The notes under the pieces were generated by a model. The model was not told the origin of the DNA, did not search any database, and saw only the letters and a program-made list of their open reading frames with translations. Made by a program: the position numbers and the translations under genes. Shown here one piece after another: positions 42,901 through 50,771 of a DNA stretch of 64,000 bases; the stretch's first letter is position 1, and each line of letters starts with the position of its first letter. Origin of the DNA: Bog-756 sp052326605 (GTDB taxonomy: Bacteria; Actinomycetota; Acidimicrobiia; Acidimicrobiales; RAAP-2); NCBI GenBank assembly GCA_052326605.1, contig JBKQMB010000095.1, forward strand, positions 62,001-126,000. The letters are read 5' to 3'.

Positions 42901-42918
42901 TTGTCCGCCGATGGACAA
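42901..42918. promoter_or_regulatory. 18-bp palindrome TTGTCC-N6-GGACAA over the GlnA4-like start codon
   Basis: A perfect 6-bp inverted repeat, TTGTCC at 42901-42906 and GGACAA at 42913-42918, spans the ATG at 42911-42913. A second dyad just upstream (GGAC-gatt-GTCC) overlaps it, so either a repressor operator or two mutually exclusive RNA hairpins over the start codon would fit. The palindrome is of the size bound by GntR/FadR-type dimers. No such regulator is in the immediate cluster. Confidence 0.5.
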
Positions 42919-44296
42919 AAGTGCTGGAATGCTGACCCTCGAAACCCTCCCCCATCAGATCCAGGCGGGCGACGTCCACACCATTGTCGTGGCCTTCCCC
43001 GACCTCCAGGGGCGACCGGTGGGGAAACGGGTGACCGGGGCGTTCTTCCTCGACCACGTCCTGCATCACGGCATCGAGGTCTGCGACTACCTGCTGGCCT
43101 GCGACGTGGACATGGACCCGCTGCCCGGCTTCGTGTTCGCCAACTGGGACACCGGCTACGGCGATCTCCACGCCGTGATCGACCCTCACACGGTACGTCC
43201 CCTGCCGTGGCTACCGGGCAGTGTCCTCGTGATCTGCGACCTCCTGACCTCGGACGGCGAGCCCGTCGAGGTGTCGCCGCGCCGGATCCTGAAGCGCCAG
43301 CTCGAGCGCGCCGCAGAGCGGGGCCTCCAGGTCAAGTGCGCCACCGAGCTCGAGTTCTACCTCTTCCTCGACTCGTTCGCCGAGGCCGCCGAGAAGCACT
43401 GGCAGGGACTGGTGCCCCACGCCAGCACCATCGAGGACTACCAGCTGCTGCAGACGTCGCGCGAGGAGTACATCATCGGGAGGATCCGCAACCAGATGGT
43501 GGAGGCCGGCATCCCCGTCGAGTTCTCCAAGGGTGAGGCGGGCATCGGCCAACACGAGATCAACGTCACCTACGGCGGTGCCCTGGAGGTCGCCGACCGG
43601 CACCTGGTGTTCAAGAACGGTGTGAAGGAGATCGCCTCGGAGTACGGCCGGGCAGCCACGTTCATGGCCAAGTGGTCGATGGATACCGCCGGGTCGTCGT
43701 GCCACATCCACTCCAGTCTGTGGGATGCGGCCACCGACGCCCCCCTGATGGCCGCGGCCGACGGGGAGGACTCCCCCTCGGGCCTGTCCCGCACCGGGCA
43801 GCAGTGGGTGGCCGGCCAGCTCCACTCGGCCCAACAGTTGGCGTGGTGCTTCGCTCCCTATGTGAATTCGTATAGACGCTACGTCCCCGACTCGTGGGCG
43901 CCGACCGCGGTGGTGTGGGGCGACGACAACCGCACCTGCGGATTCCGGATCATCGGGGCCGGTGCAGGCCGGAGGGTGGAGATGCGCATCCCCGGGGCCG
44001 ATGTCAACCCCTACATCGCGCTGGCCGCAGCCATCGCCGGCGGCCTGTGGGGCATCGACCACGAGCTCGAACTCGAGCCGGCGTTCACCGGCAACGCCTA
44101 CAAGGCTCCCGGGGTGCCGCGCATCCCCGCCACCCTCGCCGAGGCCATCGACACCCTGAGCACGAGCGAGGTGGCCGCCGGGGCCTTCGGGCCCGACGTC
44201 CACCACCACCTGCTCAACGCCGCCCGCCAGGAGTGGTCCAAGGCCAACACGGTGGTCACCGACTGGGAGCTGGCCCGCAACTTCGAGCGGATCTGA
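42911..44296 (+). CDS. Glutamine synthetase-like ligase (GlnA4 / gamma-glutamyl-amine synthetase type)
   Basis: 461 aa. It couples glutamate to an amine with ATP instead of making glutamine. Metal and ATP ligands are visible: TELEFYLF (first Glu pair), GIGQHEINVTYG, SSCHIHSSLWD and RVEMRIPGADVNPY. The usual glutamine-synthetase adenylylation tyrosine and the N-terminal ring contacts differ from GlnA1. In Mycobacterium and Streptomyces, GlnA4 lies beside a PuuD hydrolase, aldehyde dehydrogenase and SDR, and in Streptomyces it ligates ethanolamine. The same genes are here, which supports mono- or polyamine use. The start is either ATG 42911 or ATG 42929; the former overlaps a palindrome. Confidence 0.87.
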   Translation: MDKSAGMLTLETLPHQIQAGDVHTIVVAFPDLQGRPVGKRVTGAFFLDHVLHHGIEVCDYLLACDVDMDPLPGFVFANWDTGYGDLHAVIDPHTVRPLPWLPGSVLVICDLLTSDGEPVEVSPRRILKRQLERAAERGLQVKCATELEFYLFLDSFAEAAEKHWQGLVPHASTIEDYQLLQTSREEYIIGRIRNQMVEAGIPVEFSKGEAGIGQHEINVTYGGALEVADRHLVFKNGVKEIASEYGRAATFMAKWSMDTAGSSCHIHSSLWDAATDAPLMAAADGEDSPSGLSRTGQQWVAGQLHSAQQLAWCFAPYVNSYRRYVPDSWAPTAVVWGDDNRTCGFRIIGAGAGRRVEMRIPGADVNPYIALAAAIAGGLWGIDHELELEPAFTGNAYKAPGVPRIPATLAEAIDTLSTSEVAAGAFGPDVHHHLLNAARQEWSKANTVVTDWELARNFERI

Positions 44297-44371
44297 TCCT
44301 GCGGCCGGACCGCGGCTGCACCGCTGTCGCCCAACACCGCCCGCCGCCCGGCGCCCGGGACTGCCCGTGCC

Positions 44372-44400
44372 TTGACGCGCCGGGCCGGTCCTGGCACGAT
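44372..44400 (+). promoter_or_regulatory. Candidate leuA promoter
   Basis: TTGACG at 44372-44377 and CACGAT at 44395-44400, 17 bp apart. The -10 match is weak, but transcription would start around 44407-44411, at or near the leader peptide ATG, giving a leaderless leader transcript as often seen in Actinobacteria. Confidence 0.4.
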
Positions 44401-44410
44401 GGATCCCATC

Positions 44411-44449
44411 ATGTACGCAGCGTCGACCTCGGAACTCCTTCTTACCTGA
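44411..44449 (+). CDS. leuA leader peptide with three tandem leucine codons
   Basis: A 12-residue frame, MYAASTSELLLT, ends in TGA at 44447-44449. It has the consecutive codons CTC CTT CTT, the classic sensor for leucyl-tRNA shortage: a ribosome stalled there changes the folding of the RNA. There is no Shine-Dalgarno, which agrees with a leaderless message; an in-frame ATG at 44399 would add four residues. It is followed by hairpins and a T-run before leuA. Confidence 0.75.
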   Translation: MYAASTSELLLT

Positions 44450-44450
44450 C

Positions 44451-44511
44451 GGCGAGCGCCACATCGCGTTCGCCCGCAACCTCCTGAGCCGCATCGGCCA
44501 GGGGGTTTTTT
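44451..44511 (+). promoter_or_regulatory. leuA attenuator: pause hairpin and Rho-independent terminator
   Basis: First stem GGCGAGCGC/GCGTTCGCC (44451-44474, one G-T pair). Second stem AACCTCCTG/CAGGGGGTT (44478-44507, one wobble, 12-nt loop), followed by a T-run at 44506-44511. Together with the Leu3 leader peptide just upstream this is a transcription-attenuation device: with enough leucine, the terminator forms; when ribosomes stall at the Leu codons, it should not. The alternative antiterminator pairing was not worked out by hand. Confidence 0.75.
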
Positions 44512-44608
44512 GTTGGCCGCAACCCGAGGGCGCCGACCGCCGGCCAGCAGGGCATCGACCGAACCGACCGCAAACCGAACCATCACCGAAGCCAAGGGAG
44601 CATCCCCA

Positions 44609-46390
44609 GTGAGCATCGAACCGAACACGACCGGACCGGAGGGCACCACCGACCCGGGCGGCCACCGCCGGCCGGCCATGCCCTGCGACGTGTCACCGAT
44701 GCCCTTCCACCTCTACCGCCCCTACCGACCCCTCACCCTTCCCGACCGCACCTGGCCGGACCGGCAGTTCACCCGCGCCCCCCGCTGGGCCAGCGTGGAC
44801 CTGCGTGACGGCAATCAGGCGCTGGTCGATCCGATGGACCCCGAGCGGAAGCTGAAGCTGTTCCGGACCCTGGTGGACATCGGATTCAAGGAGATCGAGG
44901 TCGGGTTCCCGTCCGCCTCGCACACCGACTACGACTTCCAACGCCAGATCATCGAGGAAGGGTTGATCCCCGACGATGTGACCATCCAGGCGCTGGTCCA
45001 GTGCCGCGAGGAGTTGATCGAACGCACCTTCGAGTCGCTGACCGGAGCACCGCGGGCCATCGTTCACTTCTACAACTCCACCTCGGAACTGCAACGACGG
45101 GTGGTGTTCGGACTCGACCGTGCCGGCATCGTCGACATCGCCGTCAATGCCGCCCGCCTGTGCAAGAAGTTCGAGTCCACGCTGCCCGGGACCGACGTCC
45201 GCTACGAGTACTCACCCGAGAGCTTCACCGGTACCGAGCCGGCCTTCGCCGTGGAGATCTGCGAGGCGGTCATGGCCGTCATCGAGCCCACTCCCGAGCG
45301 CCCGATCATCATCAATCTGCCCAACACCGTCGAGATGTACGGACCCAACGTCTACGCCGACGTCATCGAGTGGTTCGGGCGGACCATCGCACACCGTGAC
45401 TCGATCATCCTGAGCCTCCATCCCCACAACGACCGCGGGACCGCGGTGGCCGCCGCCGAGCTTGGAGTGCTGGCCGGTGCCGACCGGGTGGAGGGGACGT
45501 TGTTCGGCAACGGGGAGCGCACCGGCAACGTGGACGTAGTCACCCTGGCCATGAACCTCTTCTCCCAGGGCATCGACCCGGCCCTCGACTTCTCCAACAT
45601 CGACAAGGTGCGCCGGGTGGCGGAGTACGCCACCCGGATGCCGGTCCATCCCCGCCACCCCTACGCCGGTGACCTGGTCTACACCGCCTTTTCCGGCTCG
45701 CACCAGGACGCCATCAAGAAGGGGTTCGAGGCCGTCGGCGATGACTACGACCACTGGGAGGTCCCCTACCTGCCCATCGACCCGAGCCATACCGGCCGCA
45801 CCTACGAAGCCATCATCCAGGTGAACAGCCAGTCGGGCAAGGGCGGCGTCGCCTACGTGATGGACACCGAGCACGGGCTCGACCTCCCCCGCCGGCTCCA
45901 GATCGAGTTCTCCAAGCAGGTCCAGGCGGTCACCGAGGACAGCGGGACGGTCATCCGTGCCGGCGAGATGTGGGACGTCTTCTCGCGGACCTACCTCCCC
46001 GAGGACGCCGGCGTCAGGCTGGTCGGCAGCGAGGTCGCCACCGGAGGGCGGCGCACCACGGTCACCGCCCAGCTACTGGTCGACGGCAGGCCCCACACGG
46101 TGATGGGCGAAGGCAACGGGCCCATCGACGCGCTGGTCGGGGCGCTGCGCACCGATCTCGGCGTCGACTTCGAGGTCAAGGACTACAGCGAGCACGCCCT
46201 GACCGCGGGCAGCGGGGCCTCGGCTGTGGCCTATGTGGAGGCCGAGGGACCCGACGGCTCCACCTGGTGGGGCGTGGGGATGGACTCGAGCATCCTGGAC
46301 GCCTCGCTGGCGGCAGTGGTCAGCGCGGCCAATCGGGCCCCGGCCGGAACGACGCCGCGTCCAGGATCTTCCGCCACCCCCCCGGCGTGA
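44609..46390 (+). CDS. leuA: 2-isopropylmalate synthase (long actinobacterial form)
   Basis: First committed step of leucine biosynthesis: acetyl-CoA plus 2-oxoisovalerate gives 2-isopropylmalate. The catalytic loop is WASVDLRDGNQAL, metal ligands sit in LHPHNDRGT, and the N-terminal MPFHLYRPYRPL is characteristic of the 'type 2' LeuA of Mycobacterium and Streptomyces. The C-terminal LeuA allosteric domain (about 490-585) is present, so leucine feedback is expected. The GTG at 44609 has GGGAG 9-13 nt upstream. The 3' end overlaps the convergent ATP-grasp gene by 71 bp. Transcription is under the attenuator at 44411-44511. Confidence 0.94.
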   Translation: MSIEPNTTGPEGTTDPGGHRRPAMPCDVSPMPFHLYRPYRPLTLPDRTWPDRQFTRAPRWASVDLRDGNQALVDPMDPERKLKLFRTLVDIGFKEIEVGFPSASHTDYDFQRQIIEEGLIPDDVTIQALVQCREELIERTFESLTGAPRAIVHFYNSTSELQRRVVFGLDRAGIVDIAVNAARLCKKFESTLPGTDVRYEYSPESFTGTEPAFAVEICEAVMAVIEPTPERPIIINLPNTVEMYGPNVYADVIEWFGRTIAHRDSIILSLHPHNDRGTAVAAAELGVLAGADRVEGTLFGNGERTGNVDVVTLAMNLFSQGIDPALDFSNIDKVRRVAEYATRMPVHPRHPYAGDLVYTAFSGSHQDAIKKGFEAVGDDYDHWEVPYLPIDPSHTGRTYEAIIQVNSQSGKGGVAYVMDTEHGLDLPRRLQIEFSKQVQAVTEDSGTVIRAGEMWDVFSRTYLPEDAGVRLVGSEVATGGRRTTVTAQLLVDGRPHTVMGEGNGPIDALVGALRTDLGVDFEVKDYSEHALTAGSGASAVAYVEAEGPDGSTWWGVGMDSSILDASLAAVVSAANRAPAGTTPRPGSSATPPA

Positions 46391-47567
46391 GGGCGTAGTT
46401 CGAGACGCTGCCGCTGGTGAACCAGGCGGAGGCTGCCGGACGGGCCAGCGTGGCCACCGTGGCCGCAGCCACCGGGAGGGCGGCCAACGCGTCGTGCCGC
46501 AACGGTGAGAGCTCCTCGGTACTGTCCCGGTAGCCGCCGGTATGGCGCAGGGCCGAGACCAGCTCGCCGAGCACTTCGCTGCGCCCGCCGCGCTCCGCCG
46601 CACCCAGCACGGCCAGGAGCAGCTGGTGCGTGCGCACGCCGGGCCGGCCCTCGGGTGCGACCCGGACCTGTCCGCCCCGGGCGATCTCCATCATGGTGCC
46701 GACCAGGTCGACCCCGGAGGCTGCGGCATTGGCCGGCTCCACCAGCCGGGGATTGACGTCGATGATGAGGGGCCCGTCGGCACCCACGATGACGTCGACG
46801 GACAGCCCACCGTGCCAGCCGAGGGAGGCGCCCAGCGCCTCGAGGTGGTGCCGGGTCGCCGGCAGGCTCACGCCCTGCTTGTGGCTGGCCCCGCCGTTGG
46901 TGCCTTCGGCGAGGCGCTCGCAGGCGTGGAACGCCACCAGCTCCCCGTGGTCGAAGACGCTCTGGACCATGACCAGCGGGCCGCTCACCGGTTGTTGCAC
47001 CAGGACCGCTCCCCCGTCGAAGACGCCGTCGGCAGCCAGCACCTCGGCGATGACTGCAGCCTCGCTGCGGGTGCGGACCAGATGGACGCCGGACGTGGCG
47101 GTGCCGATCGGGAGCTTCACGAAGGCCGGGAGGTCCCCGTGGGCGGCGAGCCCACCGGCGTCGGCGACCATGGATGCCTCGGGCTGGGGCAGATCGAGGC
47201 GGGCGAGCGTCCGGTGGGCCGAGACCTTGTCCTGCACCGCGGCCAGGGCGTCGAAGGGCGGGACGATGGTGGTCACCCCGGCGTCGGCCAGGCGGTCGTG
47301 AGCGAACGAGAGGACTGCCACCTGCTCTTGGGTCGGGAACAGGACGTCGAAGTGGCCGGCCGCCCACACGGACAGGGCTGCCTCCATCCACGCCAACGGG
47401 TCGGGCCCGTAGGCGGGCACGGGGTGCACCTTGCGCACGTACCGGCTGAACCGGCTCAGACACAGGCCGTTCGGGGCCAACACCTCCACCCGGTGGCCCA
47501 TGGTCCCGAGGCGGTGGGCGACCTGCTTCGAGGTCAGTCCTGATCCGTCGGTCAGCAGTACGCGCAT
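46320..47567 (-). CDS. ATP-grasp carboxylate-amine ligase-like protein
   Basis: A 415-residue ATP-grasp enzyme. The preATP-grasp N-domain is MRVLLTDGSGLTSKQVAHRL, followed by DVLFPTQEQVAVL; the grasp domain has AFVKLPIGTATSGVHLV (P-loop-like) and the metal site LIIDVNPRLVEPANAA. Such proteins ligate a carboxylate to an amine or thiol through an acyl phosphate, for example in peptide, cofactor or siderophore synthesis. I see no motif that names the substrates. The ATG at 47567 is preceded by GGGGCGG. The promoter region holds two operators shared with a divergent TetR gene, so its expression is probably under that repressor. Confidence 0.78.
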   Translation of the reverse strand: MRVLLTDGSGLTSKQVAHRLGTMGHRVEVLAPNGLCLSRFSRYVRKVHPVPAYGPDPLAWMEAALSVWAAGHFDVLFPTQEQVAVLSFAHDRLADAGVTTIVPPFDALAAVQDKVSAHRTLARLDLPQPEASMVADAGGLAAHGDLPAFVKLPIGTATSGVHLVRTRSEAAVIAEVLAADGVFDGGAVLVQQPVSGPLVMVQSVFDHGELVAFHACERLAEGTNGGASHKQGVSLPATRHHLEALGASLGWHGGLSVDVIVGADGPLIIDVNPRLVEPANAAASGVDLVGTMMEIARGGQVRVAPEGRPGVRTHQLLLAVLGAAERGGRSEVLGELVSALRHTGGYRDSTEELSPLRHDALAALPVAAATVATLARPAASAWFTSGSVSNYALTPGGWRKILDAASFRPGPDWPR

Positions 47568-47684
47568 CGACACCGCCCCTTGCCGGGCCGGAATGCCCCG
47601 AGAAGGTGAGGCTGCCGGTAGGGGTGCGACCGCCGGACGAATGCCCGAGTTCCCCGGGTAGCGGCAAGGTTCCTCTTCGCCGGA

Positions 47685-47731
47685 GTATAGATATATTTCA
47701 TATACCTTGAGTATAAGCATATCTCGTATAC
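47685..47731. promoter_or_regulatory. Two tandem TetR-type operators in an AT-rich island
   Basis: Two 21-bp sites, at 47685-47705 and 47711-47731, each have the form GTATA-N11-TATAC, with starts 26 bp apart. The island is strikingly AT-rich in an otherwise GC-rich region and lies between the ATP-grasp gene (start 47567) and the TetR gene (start 47761). The spacing puts both on the same face of the helix within 2-3 turns, so cooperative binding by the adjacent TetR protein, controlling both genes, is likely. Confidence 0.72.
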
Positions 47732-47760
47732 AAAGTGTCCAACCGTGGGATACTCCATCG

Positions 47761-48336
47761 GTGGGACGTCCTCTTCAGATCGACCGGATCTCGGTGCTGG
47801 AGGCCGGCCTGCGGATAGCCGACGAGGACGGGCTCCAGGCGGTGACCATGCAGGGCGTGGCCGGCGCGTTGTGCGTCACGCCGATGGCCCTCTACCGGCA
47901 TGTGGCCAACAAGGCCGATCTCCTCGACGGCCTGGTGGAGCTGCTGCTCACCGATGTCCCCCTGCCGCCCGACACCATGGCGTGGCGCGAGCGTCTGGAG
48001 TGGATGGGGCAGGCGGTGCGCGGCGCGGCACAGCGCCATCCCGCGGTCTTCGCCCTCCTCCTCCAACGGCCGGCGGCCACGGCCGGCGCGCTCGTGGTGC
48101 GGGACGCCGTCTACCAGGCCCTCCGTGAAGCCGGGGTCGCCGAGCCAGAGGTGGCTCGGACCGAACGGGTGATCAGCACGGCCATCCTCGGCTTTGCCGG
48201 CAGCGAGGCCGGAGGAAGGTTCGGCTCGAGATCCAGGCAGGAGGTCGACGCCGATTTCGCCGCGGTCGAAGCCATGGTGAGCGCCTATCTCGACCAGGTG
48301 TGCGGAGTCAGCCGGCCCTCGGTGCCGTCGGACTGA
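47761..48336 (+). CDS. TetR-family transcriptional regulator
   Basis: A 191-residue repressor. The helix-turn-helix is at about 25-45: AVTMQGVAGALCVTPMALYRHVANKADLL, cut here to VTMQGVAGALCVTP and LYRHVANKADLL, close to TetR-class members. The C-terminal part is like TetR_C regulators with a ligand pocket. The GTG at 47761 has no clear Shine-Dalgarno; transcription may start close to it. It lies next to two palindromic operators and is divergent from the ATP-grasp gene, so it likely represses itself and that gene until an unknown ligand binds. Confidence 0.85.
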   Translation: MGRPLQIDRISVLEAGLRIADEDGLQAVTMQGVAGALCVTPMALYRHVANKADLLDGLVELLLTDVPLPPDTMAWRERLEWMGQAVRGAAQRHPAVFALLLQRPAATAGALVVRDAVYQALREAGVAEPEVARTERVISTAILGFAGSEAGGRFGSRSRQEVDADFAAVEAMVSAYLDQVCGVSRPSVPSD

Positions 48337-48429
48337 CGTGACGGTACCCACATCCACCCGGGGTTACGATCCCCATTGCCCCGTGCTCGTCTCCGAGCGC
48401 CGGCCACATCCGAATTGGAGCAGCGACCG

Positions 48430-49158
48430 GTGTCCAAGCGAGCAAACGGCCATCTGGGGAGGGTGATCGCCTCCTTTGGCGGCGGCGACAAGAACGACGC
48501 CATTGCCCGACGCGACCGGTTCATCGACGGTCACCTCGAGCAGCTTCCCGATGGCGCCTTCGTCCTCAATGTGGGATGCGGGACGGTGCGGAGGTTCGAG
48601 CACTCCGGTCGGTACCTGGCCACGGACCTGCGCGTCCTCCCCCATGTGGACTTCGCCTCCGATGCGGCCCGGCTCCCCATCGCCGACCACTCCGTCGACA
48701 CGGTGATCTCCCTCGAGCTCCTCGAGCACGTCCCCCGGCCTTCGGCGGTGGTCGACGAGCTGGCACGCATCCTCAAGCCCGGCGGAACCGTCTTCGTGTC
48801 CGTGCCCTCGACCGTGCCCCGGCACGATGACCACGACTATTGGCGCTACACGGCCGAGGGCCTGAAGCAGTTGTGCTCACCGGCTTTCGGGAGTGGGGAG
48901 GTCAAGGTCTTCGGCGGTACGTTCGAGGCCCTGGGCTATCTCGCCTCGTACTATCTGGCCCTGGTCCTCCACGTGCTCCGGCTGCCGACCCGCACGTTCG
49001 GACGCTTCTTCCCCTCGATCGGCCACTGGCTCGACGAGCGGAACCACTGGTCGACGTCGACCACGGCGCTCCACACCCTGGCCTTCGACCTGCTGTTCGT
49101 CGGCACCAAGGAAGCAGCGGAGTCACCATCGGGCACGACCGATCGATCGGCCAAGTAG
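48430..49158 (+). CDS. Class I SAM-dependent methyltransferase (Methyltransf_11 type)
   Basis: A 242-residue methyltransferase: motif I VLNVGCGTVRRFE, DLRVLPHVDFASDAARLPIAD, then VISLELLEHVPRP and LKPGGTVFVSVPS. After about residue 165 a hydrophobic segment (LGYLASYYLALVLHVLRLP) suggests contact with a membrane or a lipid substrate. The GTG at 48430 has GGAG 9 nt upstream. It follows the TetR gene by 93 bp and converges with the FGGY kinase gene 20 bp away. The substrate is unknown. Confidence 0.82.
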   Translation: MSKRANGHLGRVIASFGGGDKNDAIARRDRFIDGHLEQLPDGAFVLNVGCGTVRRFEHSGRYLATDLRVLPHVDFASDAARLPIADHSVDTVISLELLEHVPRPSAVVDELARILKPGGTVFVSVPSTVPRHDDHDYWRYTAEGLKQLCSPAFGSGEVKVFGGTFEALGYLASYYLALVLHVLRLPTRTFGRFFPSIGHWLDERNHWSTSTTALHTLAFDLLFVGTKEAAESPSGTTDRSAK

Positions 49159-49178
49159 GCCGTCGGGCGGAACGGGCC

Positions 49179-50771
49179 TCAGAACCGGTTCAACCGTTTG
49201 AAGATGCCCTTGGTGTGCTTGTACAGCGCCACGAACTCATCGAACAACAGGTCGTACTCGGGAGCGTTCGAGGCGTCGGGAACGAACGTCCGCCGGACCT
49301 CGACCATGCCGGGGATCTGCTCGACGGTGACCCGGTCGAGGGCCAGCAGCGTGATGAGCGCCGCCCCGCGCACATTGGCCAGGACCGGGTCGGCCACCTG
49401 GCGGATCTGTCGACCCAGGACGTCGGCGTGGATCTGGCACCACTGCTCGGAGTTGGCCCCGCCGCCGATGAAGGCCAGCGATTCGAACCTCCTGCCGGCA
49501 AACCGCTCCACCGCCTCGAGCAGCCATCGGGAGTTGAAGGCCACGCCCTCGTAGACGGCACGGACCATCTCGGGCCGCGTGGTGGAGAGCGACAGGTTGT
49601 GGAACCCACCCCGGATGGTGTGGTCGTCCACCGGCGAGCGCTCGCCGTTCAGCCACGGGGTGAACAGCACCCGGCCGCTGCCGGCCCCCACGCTGTCGAC
49701 CATGGCGTCCATGGCGGCGAAGTCGTCGGCGAACCCGAGGTTGTCGCGCAGGAACGTGAGGCAGGCGCCTGCCGTCTCGTGCTCGTCGACGATCAGGTAC
49801 TTCCCGGCCAGCGATGCCGGGATGGAGGCCACGTTGCTCATCGGGGCGGTCTTCTTGAACGGGACGTGGCCGGAGATCCACGACGACGTGCCGATGTAGA
49901 GGTGGGCGTCGAAGTCCGCCACCGCCCCCGAGCCGAACACGGCGGAGTGGACGTCACCGGAGCCCACCGCCACCGGAACCCCGGCCGGCATGCCCAGCTC
50001 CCCTGCCGCCCCGGCGGTGAGGGCACCCATGATGGAGCCGGGCGGAACCAGGTCGGGCAGCTTGGAGCGCTCCAGGCCGGTGACCGCCAGTAGTCGCTCG
50101 TCGTAGGCGACCCGGTCGATGGACCGGTTGTCGGTGACCCAGTGGGCGGCGATGGAGTCGAACGAGGCGCAGGTGCGCCCGGTCAGCTTGAGGTTGAGGT
50201 AGTCGACCGGCTCGAGGAACGTGGCCGTGTCCCGGTAGAGGTCGGGGAACTCGTCCCGGATGAACAGGATGTGGGCCACCGGGTCCTTGCCCGACAGGCC
50301 GGGCGCCCCCCCGGTCACCTGGACCCACCGGAGGATCTTGCGCGGGTCGTAGCCGACGACGTTGACCGGGCCGCCGACCACCTTGCGGATGGCCTTGTTG
50401 CCACGTGAGTCCATCCAGATGATCGACCGCATGAGCGGCGCGCCGTCGGCACCGACCGCCACCGTCCCGGACCACTGGGAGGTGCAGCCCATCCCTATCA
50501 GGTCCTCGGGCGGCACCTCCGCCTCGGACAGTGCCCGGCGGGCGGCGGCACAGATGGCCGACCACCATTCGTCGGGGTCCTGCTCCGCTCCGCCGCCGTC
50601 GAGGAGGTACAGGGCGACCGGCTCCGCGGCATGGGCCACGATGCGGCCGGTCGTCGACACCACGGCCACCTTCGGCCCCCCGGTCCCGAGGTCGACGGCG
50701 AGCACGTACTGCTCCGCCGCACCCGAGGGGCTCCCACGGGAGGCACCGGTGCCCGCAGCCGACCGGCTCAT
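49179..50771 (-). CDS. FGGY-family carbohydrate kinase (xylulokinase-like)
   Basis: A 530-residue sugar kinase. The N-terminal phosphate loop is LAVDLGTGGPKVAVVS, the substrate region includes QWSGTVAVGADG, and the C-terminal ATP motif is LAFIGGGANSEQWCQI. SDVHSAVFGSGA-like GSGDVHSAVFGSG and GTSSWISGH are typical of FGGY domains. It phosphorylates a ketose or polyol such as xylulose, but no transport or isomerase genes accompany it. The ATG overlaps the ileS stop by 4 nt (ATGA), so it follows ileS in one message, an unusual pairing. Confidence 0.85.
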   Translation of the reverse strand: MSRSAAGTGASRGSPSGAAEQYVLAVDLGTGGPKVAVVSTTGRIVAHAAEPVALYLLDGGGAEQDPDEWWSAICAAARRALSEAEVPPEDLIGMGCTSQWSGTVAVGADGAPLMRSIIWMDSRGNKAIRKVVGGPVNVVGYDPRKILRWVQVTGGAPGLSGKDPVAHILFIRDEFPDLYRDTATFLEPVDYLNLKLTGRTCASFDSIAAHWVTDNRSIDRVAYDERLLAVTGLERSKLPDLVPPGSIMGALTAGAAGELGMPAGVPVAVGSGDVHSAVFGSGAVADFDAHLYIGTSSWISGHVPFKKTAPMSNVASIPASLAGKYLIVDEHETAGACLTFLRDNLGFADDFAAMDAMVDSVGAGSGRVLFTPWLNGERSPVDDHTIRGGFHNLSLSTTRPEMVRAVYEGVAFNSRWLLEAVERFAGRRFESLAFIGGGANSEQWCQIHADVLGRQIRQVADPVLANVRGAALITLLALDRVTVEQIPGMVEVRRTFVPDASNAPEYDLLFDEFVALYKHTKGIFKRLNRF

